Source of the DNA: Plantactinospora sp040120695
GTDB lineage: Bacteria > Actinomycetota > Actinomycetes > Mycobacteriales > Micromonosporaceae
Direction of reading: 5' to 3'
Length of the DNA: 64,000 bases
Assembly (NCBI RefSeq): GCF_040120695.1
Contig: NZ_JBEEAC010000006.1
Location: 1 to 64,000, forward strand
The notes beneath the pieces are model-generated. The model saw only the letters and a program-made list of their open reading frames with translations, was not told the origin of the DNA and ran no database searches. Shown in pieces: positions 44,483-51,600 of the stretch. Numbering within the stretch: position 1 is the stretch's first letter; each line of letters opens with the position of its first letter. Position numbers and translations under genes: made by a program.

Positions 44483-45733
44483 GTGGACAGCTATCTGTGG
44501 ACGGTCATCGCGACGGTGGGCGCGGCGCTGCTCGCGCTGGTCGTGGTGGAGGTGGTGCACCGGACCGTACGCCGACTCGGCCGGCGGTCCGTGCTGCTCA
44601 GCGAATTGTCCGAGCATTCGCACCGACCCTTTCAGGTGGCTGCGACCGTGCTGGCGATCCAGTTCGGCGTCCGGTTCAGCACCGGCTACGGCATCGGTAC
44701 GCCGTGGCGGCGGACCCTGCTGCACCTGCTCGTGCTGGCGGTCATCGCCGCCATCGCCTGGCTGGTCGCCTCCTTCCTGCTGGTCAGCGAGGACACCGCG
44801 CTGGCCCGGTTCCGGACCGACGTACCGGACAACCGGCAGGCCCGGCGGATCAAGACCCAGGTCGTCATGCTGCGCCGGGTCACCATCGCGGTCATCGTGG
44901 TGCTGGCGGTCGGGGTGATGCTGATGACCTTCCCCAGCGTGCGCGGGGTCGGCGCCAGCATGCTCGCCTCGGCCGGCGTGATCGGTGTGGTCGCCGCGCT
45001 GGCCGCGCAGAGCGTGCTCGGCAACGTCATCGCCGGGCTGCAACTGGCGTTCAGCGACGCGGTCCGGCTCGACGACGTGGTGGTGGTCGAGGGGGAGTGG
45101 GGCCGGATCGAGGAGTTGACCCTCAGCTACGTGGTGGTGCAGATCTGGGACGACCGGCGGCTGATCCTGCCGACGTCGTACTTCACCACCAAGCCGTTCC
45201 AGAACTGGACGCGCACCCGGGCCGCCGTGCTCGGTACCGCCGAGTTCGAGGTGGACTGGTCGGTGCCGGTACAGGCGATGCGGGAGGAGCTGCGCCGGCT
45301 GGTGGAGGGTACCGAGCTGTGGGACGGGCGGACCTGCGTACTCCAGGTCACCGACGCGGTCGGCGGGATGGTCCGGCTGCGCGCACTGGTCAGCGCCGCC
45401 GATGCGCCGAAGCTCTGGGACCTGCGCTGCCTGGTCCGCGAGCACCTGGTCGGCTGGCTGCGGGACCAGCGGCCCACCGCGCTGCCCCGGCTGCGTACCG
45501 AGATCGGTGACGCCTCGGGTCGGCTGCCCTGGCCGGGGGCCGAGCCGCGCCGGACGGCACCCGGCCGCTCCACCGAGCCGCACCGGACGGTTCCTGGCCG
45601 CCCCGCCGAGAGGCGCGCGGCCGAGCACGAGCCGCCGGACGACGCCCGGCTCTTCGGCGGTACCGGTGACGGCGAGGCCCGGAGCAGCGCCTTCGTCGGC
45701 CCCGACGAGCCGGCCGAGGCGTCACCCCGCTGA
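44483..45733 (+). CDS. MscS-family mechanosensitive channel
   Basis: 416-residue small-conductance mechanosensitive channel. After four or so membrane helices, the pore helix region reads GVGASMLASAGVIGVVAALA and AAQSVLGNVIAGLQLAFSDA, and the cytoplasmic vestibule has DDVVVVEGEWGRIEELTLSY, VVVQIWDDRRLILPTSYFTT and KPFQNW. A charged 80-residue Pro/Arg tail follows. The GTG at 44483 is preferred to the upstream ATG because an AAGGAAG ribosome site ends 7 bp before it. It protects against hypo-osmotic shock. Confidence 0.9.
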   Translation: MDSYLWTVIATVGAALLALVVVEVVHRTVRRLGRRSVLLSELSEHSHRPFQVAATVLAIQFGVRFSTGYGIGTPWRRTLLHLLVLAVIAAIAWLVASFLLVSEDTALARFRTDVPDNRQARRIKTQVVMLRRVTIAVIVVLAVGVMLMTFPSVRGVGASMLASAGVIGVVAALAAQSVLGNVIAGLQLAFSDAVRLDDVVVVEGEWGRIEELTLSYVVVQIWDDRRLILPTSYFTTKPFQNWTRTRAAVLGTAEFEVDWSVPVQAMREELRRLVEGTELWDGRTCVLQVTDAVGGMVRLRALVSAADAPKLWDLRCLVREHLVGWLRDQRPTALPRLRTEIGDASGRLPWPGAEPRRTAPGRSTEPHRTVPGRPAERRAAEHEPPDDARLFGGTGDGEARSSAFVGPDEPAEASPR

Positions 45734-45848
45734 CCTGCCGGATCGGCCGTCATCGGCCCGTCCGGTGGCGGACACTAACCACAGCGGGGCGGGACGGTGC
45801 GTCTCCTCCGTCGCACCGACCAGCCGCCCGCCCGGCACCGTTCGGCCG

Positions 45849-45888
45849 CGCGGCCGAACCGGACACCGCGCGGCCGAACCGGACACCG
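45849..45888. repeat. Perfect 20-bp tandem duplication
   Basis: Two identical adjacent copies of CGCGGCCGAACCGGACACCG in the 274-bp gap between the MscS and holin-like genes. Confidence 0.9.
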
Positions 45889-46007
45889 TGCGGGGTGCCG
45901 GCGTGCCGGGCGGTGGCGAACGGACATCGGGCGCCACGGGCGGACGGCAGGATTGAACCACCGGCGACCGGGGCATACAGCCCAGGAACCGGGATAGGAG
46001 GGACAGC

Positions 46008-46436
46008 ATGGCCGATGTCGTACGCGACCCCGCTCGACCGGTCGCGGAGCAGTCCACCGCGGAGCTGATGCAGCGCGCCAAGGAGCAGGTGAAGCGGCTG
46101 GCCCGCGACGAGCTGGCGCTGGCCCGGATCGAGCTTGCCCACAAGGGCCGGCACGCCGGGATCGGGATGGGGCTCTTCGGCGGTGGTGCGGTGCTGGCGC
46201 TCTGCGGGCTCGGCCTGCTGGTCGCCGCCGCGGTGCTGGGCCTGGCGCTGGTGATCCCGGCATGGGCCGCCGCCCTGGTCGTCGCAGGGGCGCTCTTCAT
46301 CCTGGCCGGCGGCTTGGCGCTGGTCGGCCGGAGCCGGGTACGCCGTGCGGTGCCGCCGATGCCGAGCGCGACGGCGGACAGCCTGCGGGCGGACGTGAAC
46401 ACGGTGGCCACGGCGGTCCGGGACAGGGGACAGTGA
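46008..46436 (+). CDS. Putative holin-superfamily (phage_holin_3_6-like) membrane protein
   Basis: 142-residue protein with an amphipathic helix (TAELMQRAKEQVKRLARDEL, then ALARIELAHKGRHAGIG), two membrane helices (about 50-80 and 85-110) and a polar tail. This is the layout of the actinobacterial 'phage holin family' (DUF1469-like) proteins that are chromosomal and not from prophages. An AGGAGGG ribosome site precedes ATG 46008. It begins a three-gene overlapping operon with DUF3618 and DUF4235 proteins, a set widely conserved in actinomycetes with unknown envelope function. Confidence 0.85.
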   Translation: MADVVRDPARPVAEQSTAELMQRAKEQVKRLARDELALARIELAHKGRHAGIGMGLFGGGAVLALCGLGLLVAAAVLGLALVIPAWAAALVVAGALFILAGGLALVGRSRVRRAVPPMPSATADSLRADVNTVATAVRDRGQ

Positions 46437-46747
46437 TGACCCGCAGCAACGGCTTCGGCAACCCGGAGGCGCTCCGGGCGGAGATCAGGCAGACCCGGGC
46501 CGAGCTGGGCGAGACCGTGCAGGCCCTGGCGGCCAAGGCGGACGTCAAGGCCCGGCTCAAGGGCTCGGCGGTGCAGACCCGGGAGCAGGTGAAGCGGCGG
46601 GCCGGGCAGACCACCGCGAACGTCCGGTCGTCGGTGCACGACGCAGGTTCGGTAGCGTTGCGCCATCCGGTGTCCTGGGCGGTGTTCGCGGCCGGGGCCC
46701 TGGCGCTGGCGGTCGTGGTGCTGGTGGCACGAGGGAGACGTGGGTGA
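46436..46747 (+). CDS. DUF3618 protein
   Basis: 103-residue protein with the DUF3618 signature PEALRAEIRQTRAELGETVQ at the N-terminus, a helical Lys/Ala-rich middle (ALAAKADVKARLKGSAV) and one C-terminal membrane helix (HPVSWAVFAAGALALAVVVL). The ATG overlaps the previous stop by one base. Probably membrane-anchored and acting with the two flanking gene products. Confidence 0.88.
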   Translation: MTRSNGFGNPEALRAEIRQTRAELGETVQALAAKADVKARLKGSAVQTREQVKRRAGQTTANVRSSVHDAGSVALRHPVSWAVFAAGALALAVVVLVARGRRG

Positions 46748-47016
46748 GCAGGACAGTCAGCAAGGTGGCGTACCGGCCGGTGGGCATCCTCCTGGGCATG
46801 GCCGCCGGGGTGGCCGCCGGAGCGGTGTTCCGGCAGGTCTGGAAGATGACCGCCGGCGACGGTGAGGCGCCCGACCCGGTCGACGAGGACCGGGGCTGGG
46901 GCGAGATCCTGGCCGCCGCCGCGTTGCAGGGGGCGATCTTCGCGGTCGTCCGGGCCGCCGTGGACCGTGGCGGCGCGGTCGGCGTACGCAGGCTCACCGG
47001 CCGCTGGCCCGACTGA
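46744..47016 (+). CDS. DUF4235 membrane protein
   Basis: 90-residue DUF4235 family protein: a first hydrophobic segment (PVGILLGMAAGVAAGAVFRQ) followed by VWKMTAGDGEAPDPVDEDRG, then a second hydrophobic segment (ILAAAALQGAIFAVVRAAVD) and VGVRRLTGRWPD. The GTG start overlaps the preceding TGA. It is the last gene of the holin-like/DUF3618/DUF4235 operon. Confidence 0.88.
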   Translation: MSRTVSKVAYRPVGILLGMAAGVAAGAVFRQVWKMTAGDGEAPDPVDEDRGWGEILAAAALQGAIFAVVRAAVDRGGAVGVRRLTGRWPD

Positions 47017-47448
47017 ACCGGCCGATCCCGGCGAGGCCCCGGGGCGAGGATCGCTCCCGGCGAGGCCCCGACCCCGACCGCTATCCCGTGCGGGCCGGTC
47101 GTCGGGTGGGTGGGATGGTGCTGCCGCTCGCCGCGGTGGCGTGCTCGGTCCGCTCGACGGTGTCGGGTCCGCCGGTGGCGCTACCGTGCGCTGTGGACCG
47201 CGCCGTCGCCGTCCCCTACCGTCGATGCCTCGGGCCGCCGGCCGCCTTCTCAGGTCACATGTCGGAGAATTTCGTCGGGTAGGCTATGCGAAGTTTTTGC
47301 GTACGTGGTTTGCTGTTCCACGCTGTTGAGAGACGGCGTGGGTCGAGGGAAGTCCTCCTTCGTGGGGGCCGACTCAAGGCGCCGCTGCTCGAAAACGGCC
47401 AACCGGCCGCACGGCGTGCTCGGCCGCCAGTTTTAGAAGGAGATACAC
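47017..47448. other. Intergenic region with cspA leader
   Basis: 432 bp without a convincing gene. The first part holds a direct repeat of TCCCGGCGAGGCCCCG (copies at about 47026 and 47055). A TAGGCT at 47280-47285 is a possible -10 element for cspA, which would give a leader of roughly 155 nt; long leaders with hairpins are common in cold-shock genes. A short inverted repeat CCACGC/GCGTGG lies at about 47318-47341. Confidence 0.4.
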
Positions 47449-47652
47449 ATGGCGCAGGGAACCGTGAAGTGGTTCAACGCAGACAAGGGCTTCGGCTTCA
47501 TCACCGTCGACGGCGGGGGTGCTGACGTGTTCGTCCACTTCTCGGCCATCCAGACCAGCGGCTACCGCACGCTGGAGGAGAACCAGCGGGTGGAGTTCGA
47601 GATCGCTCAGGGCCAGAAGGGGCCGCAGGCGGAGCAGGTTCGCCCCATCTGA
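47449..47652 (+). CDS. Cold-shock protein
   Basis: 67-residue CspA-family RNA-binding protein: GTVKWFNADKGFGFITVDGG with the RNP1 motif KGFGFI and RNP2-like DVFVHFSAI, of normal length for the family. It binds single-stranded RNA and melts secondary structure. AAGGAGA lies 7 bp before ATG 47449, an unusually strong ribosome site. A long leader and a strong terminator hairpin flank it, so it is a single-gene unit. Confidence 0.95.
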   Translation: MAQGTVKWFNADKGFGFITVDGGGADVFVHFSAIQTSGYRTLEENQRVEFEIAQGQKGPQAEQVRPI

Positions 47653-47704
47653 TTCCGTGACGGCCGGCCCCCGCCGGCCCGAGTTTCGATTGCTTTGGGA
47701 TCCA

Positions 47705-47735
47705 CGTCGAGCCCCGCGCCCCGCGGGGCTCGACG
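47705..47735 (+). terminator. Strong hairpin after the cold-shock gene
   Basis: Arms CGTCGAGCCCCGCG and its exact reverse complement (14-bp perfect stem) with a 3-nt CCC loop, 52 bp after the csp stop. Confidence 0.75.
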
Positions 47736-47774
47736 CGTGTCCGGCGCAGGGGCTCGACGAGTGTCCGGCGCAGG
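47727..47774. repeat. 24-bp tandem duplication
   Basis: Two adjacent 24-bp copies starting GGCTCGACG and ending GTGTCCGGCGCAGG, with one mismatch. The first copy overlaps the right arm of the csp terminator hairpin. Confidence 0.85.
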
Positions 47775-47813
47775 TCAGGACTGGTCCGACCGGCAGCGCC
47801 GGCCCGCCGCCGG

Positions 47814-48017
47814 TCAGGAGGGCCTGCTCCGGCCGCGGGCGCGCAGGCCCAGCACCACCAGTACCAGCCCGGCGACCACCACCACCGGGCCGATCACGGC
47901 CCAGAGCGGTTCGCCGCTCATCACGCTGCCGCCCAGCCGGCCCAGCCCCTGCAACGTCCACACTGCGCCGACGACGACGGCCAGCAACCCGAGCGTGAGC
48001 GGGAGCCATCCCCTCAT
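47814..48017 (-). CDS. Small two-helix membrane protein
   Basis: 67-residue protein with two membrane helices (MRGWLPLTLGLLAVVVGAVW and PLWAVIGPVVVVAGLVLVVL) separated by a Gly-rich turn and ending in an Arg-rich tail. ATG 48017 is preferred because the longer frame upstream reads through a 20-26-bp tandem array that would break a coding frame. No family is recognised. It is convergent with the cold-shock gene. Confidence 0.6.
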   Translation of the reverse strand: MRGWLPLTLGLLAVVVGAVWTLQGLGRLGGSVMSGEPLWAVIGPVVVVAGLVLVVLGLRARGRSRPS

Positions 48018-48037
48018 CAGTATCGCCGATCCTCTCC

Positions 48038-48196
48038 CGCGCCGAATCAAGCGCGTCCGCGCCGAACCAATGACGTCCGCGCCGAACCGGTCGCGTCCGT
48101 CGCACGATGAAACCGGTCGCGTCGGGCGCGATGACCAACCGGTCGCGTCCGCCGCGACGACGAACGGTCGCGTCCGCCGCGACGACGGACCCGTCG
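48038..48196. repeat. Degenerate tandem array, about seven units of 20-26 bp
   Basis: Units start at 48038, 48058, 48078, 48098, 48124, 48150 and 48175. The first three are 20 bp (CGCGCCGAACCGGTCGCGTC and variants), the rest 22-26 bp, mostly ending GGTCGCGTC. The array lies between the aldo/keto reductase stop and the small membrane-protein start. Confidence 0.85.
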
Positions 48197-48269
48197 TAAC
48201 CAGCCAACCGTACGGCGGGGCTGAACGCACGTCGCCTCGCGGGACGGTCGCGCGCTCCGGGCGATCGAC

Positions 48270-49253
48270 CTACCAGCGGCTGTGCACCTGCGGGCGGACC
48301 AGTTCGGCGTAGACCGCGTCCACCGTGGCGGTCGCCTCGGCCGACAGCGGTGGAAGCGCCGCGGCGGCCACGTTCGCACGGGCCTGTCCGGCGTTGCGGG
48401 CGCCGGGGATGACCACGGTGACACCGGGCTGGTCGAGAATCCACCGGAGCGCGAACTGCGCCATCGTGGCACCCTCCGGCACCGCCGGACGCAGTCGCCG
48501 TACCGCCTCCAGCCCCGTCTCGTAGTCCACCCCCGAGAACGTCTCGCCGACGTCGAACGACTCGCCGTGCCGGTTGTAGTTGCGGTGGTCGTCGCTGGGG
48601 AACGTGGTGTGCGCGTCGTACCGGCCGGAGAGCAGGCCGCTGGCGAGCGGCACCCGGGCGATGACGCCGACTCCGGCGGCGAGCGCGGCCGGGAGTACCC
48701 GCTCGACGGGCTTGTGCCGCAGTGCGTTGAGGATGATCTGCACGCTGGCCACCCCGGGCCGGGTGATCGCGGTGAGCGCCTCGTCGCACGTCTCCACGCT
48801 GACCCCGTACGCGGCGATGCGTCCCTCCGCGACGAGGGTGTCCAGGGCGTCGTAGACGGCGTCGGTGGAAAAGACCGGAGTGGGTGGGCAGTGCAACTGC
48901 ACCAGGTCGAGCACGTCGACCCCCAGGTTCGCCCGGGACCGGTCGGTCCAGGCCCGGAAGTTCTCCAGGACGTACGCGTCCGGGGTCTGCGGCACCCGGC
49001 GGCCCATCTTGGTGGCGACGGTCAGTCCGGCGTCGGGCCGCTCGCGCAGGAAGCGGCCGATCAGTTGTTCGCTGCGCCCGTCGCCGTACACGTCGGCGGT
49101 GTCCAGAAAGGTGACTCCGCCCTCGACGGCGGCGGTCAGCACCGCCAGCGCCTCGGACTCGCTGACCTGGCCCCAGTCGGCGCCGAGCTGCCAGGCGCCG
49201 AGCCCGACGACGCCGACCTCGCGGTCGCACCGCGGGAATCTCCGCTTCTCCAC
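48270..49253 (-). CDS. Aldo/keto reductase
   Basis: 327-residue NADPH-dependent aldo/keto reductase. The catalytic tetrad is visible: Asp and Tyr in FLDTADVYGDGRSEQLIG, Lys in VATKMGRRV and His in LVQLHCPPTP. The C-terminal cofactor region ends with VIPGARNAGQARANVAAA. It belongs to the general AKR group acting on small aldehydes; the physiological substrate is unknown. The GTG at 49253 has TAGGCT at -13/-8. It is divergent from the methyltransferase gene. Confidence 0.9.
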   Translation of the reverse strand: MEKRRFPRCDREVGVVGLGAWQLGADWGQVSESEALAVLTAAVEGGVTFLDTADVYGDGRSEQLIGRFLRERPDAGLTVATKMGRRVPQTPDAYVLENFRAWTDRSRANLGVDVLDLVQLHCPPTPVFSTDAVYDALDTLVAEGRIAAYGVSVETCDEALTAITRPGVASVQIILNALRHKPVERVLPAALAAGVGVIARVPLASGLLSGRYDAHTTFPSDDHRNYNRHGESFDVGETFSGVDYETGLEAVRRLRPAVPEGATMAQFALRWILDQPGVTVVIPGARNAGQARANVAAAALPPLSAEATATVDAVYAELVRPQVHSRW

Positions 49254-49260
49254 GCCCGGG

Positions 49261-49266
49261 AGCCTA
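49261..49266 (-). promoter_or_regulatory. -10 element (TAGGCT) of aldo/keto reductase gene
   Basis: TAGGCT spans -13 to -8 of the GTG at 49253 and no ribosome site is present, consistent with leaderless transcription. Confidence 0.5.
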
Positions 49267-49346
49267 TCCCGGGGCGGATTCGGGCCTGCCGGGGCGGCGC
49301 GGCGCCGCTATGCTGAGCAAGACGTACGTACGGTTTAAGGGGAGTC

Positions 49347-50132
49347 ATGTGGGACCCGACCAGCTATCTCCGGTACGGCGACGAACGCTCCCGCCCCTTC
49401 CACGACCTGCTCGCCCGGGTGGCCGCCGAGCGCCCCCGGACAGTGGTCGACCTGGGCTGCGGCCCCGGTCACCTGACCGCGACCCTGCCGGCCCGCTGGC
49501 CGACAGCCCGGGTCGTCGGGCTGGACTCCTCGGCGGAGATGCTCGCCGCCGCCACCCGCTCCCGGGTCGAGTTCGCGGTGGCCGACGTCCGGACCTGGGC
49601 GCCCGGAGCCGACATCGACGTGGTGGTCTGCAACGCCGTGCTGCAGTGGGTGCCCGGGCACGAGGAGCTGCTGCTGCGCTGGGCCCGCGAGCTGGAACCC
49701 GGCTGCTGGCTCGCGGTCCAGGTGCCGGGCAACTTCGACGCCGCCTCGCACCGCGCGCTGCGGGAGGTGGCCGAGGCCCCACGCTGGCGGCACCTGGTCG
49801 CCGACCTGCGCCGGACCGCACCGGTCCGGGACGCGGCCGGCTACGCCGACCTGCTGACCGGTGCGAACTGCGCCGTCGACGCCTGGGAAACTACCTACGT
49901 GCACCTGCTCCCGGCCCCCTCCGGCGCCACCGACCATCCGGTGCTGAGCTGGCTGGAGGGTACGGCGCTGCGTCCGTTCCAGGCCGCGCTGGGCGGCGAG
50001 GGTACGGACTGGGACGACTTCCGGGCCGCGCTGAACGAGCGCCTGGTCGAGGCGTACCCGGTCCGGCACGGGCTGGTGCAGTTCCCGTTCCACCGCGTCT
50101 TCTTCGTCGCCCGCACCGGCGCCCGTCAGTAG
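49347..50132 (+). CDS. tam: Trans-aconitate 2-methyltransferase-like
   Basis: 261-residue SAM-dependent class I methyltransferase. Motif I is VVDLGCGPGHLTATLPARWP, motif II VVGLDSSAEML, and the family-specific CNAVLQWVPGHEELLLRWAR and VQVPGNFDAASHRALREVA match trans-aconitate methyltransferase (Tam), which detoxifies trans-aconitate by methylation. An AAGGGGAG ribosome site precedes ATG 49347. The adenosine-deaminase-like gene follows after 9 bp, so they are probably co-transcribed, with no obvious metabolic link. Confidence 0.87.
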   Translation: MWDPTSYLRYGDERSRPFHDLLARVAAERPRTVVDLGCGPGHLTATLPARWPTARVVGLDSSAEMLAAATRSRVEFAVADVRTWAPGADIDVVVCNAVLQWVPGHEELLLRWARELEPGCWLAVQVPGNFDAASHRALREVAEAPRWRHLVADLRRTAPVRDAAGYADLLTGANCAVDAWETTYVHLLPAPSGATDHPVLSWLEGTALRPFQAALGGEGTDWDDFRAALNERLVEAYPVRHGLVQFPFHRVFFVARTGARQ

Positions 50133-50141
50133 GGAGTTTCC

Positions 50142-51167
50142 GTGACCGACCTCTCGGCGTTCATCGCCGGACTGCCCAAGGTGGAGCTGCACGTGCACCA
50201 CGTCGGCTCCGCGCTGCCGCGCATCGTGGCGGAGTTGGCCGCCCGGCACGAGGGCCGGACCCGGGTGCCGGCGGACCCGGAGGCGCTCGCCGGCTACTTC
50301 GAGTTCCGCGACTTCGCCCACTTCGTCGAGATCTACCTGAGCGTGGTCGACCTGATCCGCGACCAGTCCGACGTCCGGCTGCTCACCTACGAGGTGGCCC
50401 GGGAACTCGCCCGCCAGCAGGTCCGGTATGCGGAGCTGACGGTCACGCCGTACTCGCACGTGCACCGGGGGATCCCCGCGCCGGCGTTCTGTGAGGCGAT
50501 CGAGGACGCGCGGCGGGCCGCCGAGACCGAACTCGGCGTCTCGCTGCGCTGGTGCTTCGACATCCCCGGCGAGGCAGGGCTGCCGGCGGCCGAGCAGACC
50601 CTGCGGATCGCCCTCGACGAGCGGCCGGACGGGCTGATCAGCTTCGGGCTCGGCGGTCCGGAGGTGGGCGTGCCCCGGCCGCAGTTCAAGCCGTACTTCG
50701 ACCAGGCCCGTGCGGCCGGGCTGCGCTCCGTACCGCACGCCGGTGAGACCACCGGTCCGGGGACCATCTGGGACGCGCTGCGTGAACTGGGCGCGGAGCG
50801 GATCGGGCACGGCATCTCGGCCGTGCAGGACCCGGCGTTGCTGGAACACCTGGCGCAGCGGCGGATCCCGGTGGAGGTCTGCCCGACCTCCAACGTCCGG
50901 ACCCGGGCCGTTCGCGCGATCGAGGAGCACCCGCTGCGCCGGCTCGTCGAGGCCGGGCTGCTGGTGACGGTCAACTCCGACGACCCGCCGATGTTCGGCA
51001 CCACCCTCAACGACGAGTACGCCATCGCCGCCCGACTGCTCGACCTCGACGCCGCCGGACTGGCCGGGCTGGCCCGCAACGCCGTCACCGCCTCGTTCCT
51101 GGCGCCGCCGGAGCGGGACAAGCTGGTCGCCGAGATTGACGCCTACCTGACCGCACACCGGTCCTGA
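50142..51167 (+). CDS. Adenosine deaminase family protein
   Basis: 341-residue metal-dependent deaminase. Zinc ligands lie in KVELHVHHVG (His17, His19), in the PHAGET segment and in NSDDPPMFG; GHGIS is the conserved His motif. Residue 20 is His where typical adenosine deaminases have Leu-Asp-Gly. This actinomycete type includes the enzyme that deaminates aminodeoxyfutalosine in menaquinone synthesis as well as adenosine deaminases, so the substrate is open. The GTG start at 50142 is preceded by AGGGAG; it lies 9 bp after the methyltransferase gene. Confidence 0.85.
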   Translation: MTDLSAFIAGLPKVELHVHHVGSALPRIVAELAARHEGRTRVPADPEALAGYFEFRDFAHFVEIYLSVVDLIRDQSDVRLLTYEVARELARQQVRYAELTVTPYSHVHRGIPAPAFCEAIEDARRAAETELGVSLRWCFDIPGEAGLPAAEQTLRIALDERPDGLISFGLGGPEVGVPRPQFKPYFDQARAAGLRSVPHAGETTGPGTIWDALRELGAERIGHGISAVQDPALLEHLAQRRIPVEVCPTSNVRTRAVRAIEEHPLRRLVEAGLLVTVNSDDPPMFGTTLNDEYAIAARLLDLDAAGLAGLARNAVTASFLAPPERDKLVAEIDAYLTAHRS

Positions 51168-51176
51168 CTCCGGGCA

Positions 51177-51242
51177 TCGCCGAAGAGCTGGACGGAAGTC
51201 GCCGAAGCTCTGTGAGAAAGCCGCCGACGCACTGGGAGAAAG
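51177..51242. repeat. Tandem repeat, 22-bp unit, three copies
   Basis: Units at 51177, 51199 and 51221, of the form TCGCCGAAGCTCTGTGAGAA followed by AG, degenerate between copies. Starts 10 bp after the deaminase stop. Confidence 0.75.
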
Positions 51243-51368
51243 GCTGACCCGGCGCGGGGTGCTGCGGGCGGCCGCGCCGGGTCAGCGATCATGGGGCCGA
51301 GATCGACCGGTACGTCACCGCGCGCATCGCGGCGGCGGCACGCCGGCTCGACCTCTGCCGAACTTGTC

Positions 51369-51417
51369 GGCGCGCGGCGGAAGCCAGGTGTGGGGGACCG
51401 TGCTTCCGCCGCGCGCC
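51369..51417. terminator. Perfect 16-bp hairpin between convergent genes
   Basis: GGCGCGCGGCGGAAGC (51369-51384) and its exact reverse complement (51402-51417) enclose a 17-nt loop. Placed between convergent genes, it could terminate transcription from both sides. Confidence 0.6.
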
Positions 51418-51600
51418 AGGCTCCACGGGCCGGGCTGGGCGAAACATCTGTGGGTAGGTGACCCGGTGGAGCAGGATGGGATCGGGTTCGATGTTGCCAC
51501 CGAGGCGGGGCGCTCGGACGGGCGTTAATCCAGACCTAAGGAAGACTTGCACGGAACCAGAAACTCCTTGCCGGGCCGCCCGGTCCAATCGGGAATCCGG

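Larger units (their letters stand above)
51168..51600. other. Convergent intergenic region with repeats and hairpin
   Basis: 433 bp between the deaminase gene and the histidine kinase gene, which converge. It starts with three 22-bp degenerate repeats (51177-51242) and holds a perfect 16-bp hairpin (51369-51417). A 90-residue frame at 51259-51528 has no ribosome site or family motif and is not called. Confidence 0.6.

Noticed and set aside
46008..46436. Prophage indication from the holin-like gene
   Set aside because: The gene sits in a conserved actinobacterial operon with DUF3618 and DUF4235 and no other phage gene is in the window.
47420..47452. Vector-like ribosome site before the cold-shock gene
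   Set aside because: AGAAGGAGATACACATG resembles the leader of common T7 expression vectors, but it is followed by a native cold-shock gene with a long natural leader and no vector sequence around it. Strong ribosome sites are normal for csp genes.
48038..48196. Possible CRISPR array
   Set aside because: The units are contiguous, degenerate, 20-26 bp and without unique spacers, and there are no cas genes.
48018..48230. Longer start for the small membrane protein at 47814
   Set aside because: The extension reads through a tandem array with 20- and 26-bp periods and gives an Arg/Ser/Thr-rich stretch without membrane or signal character.
51259..51528. 89-residue plus-strand frame in the convergent gap
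   Set aside because: No ribosome site, poor third-position pattern, and it spans the 16-bp hairpin.
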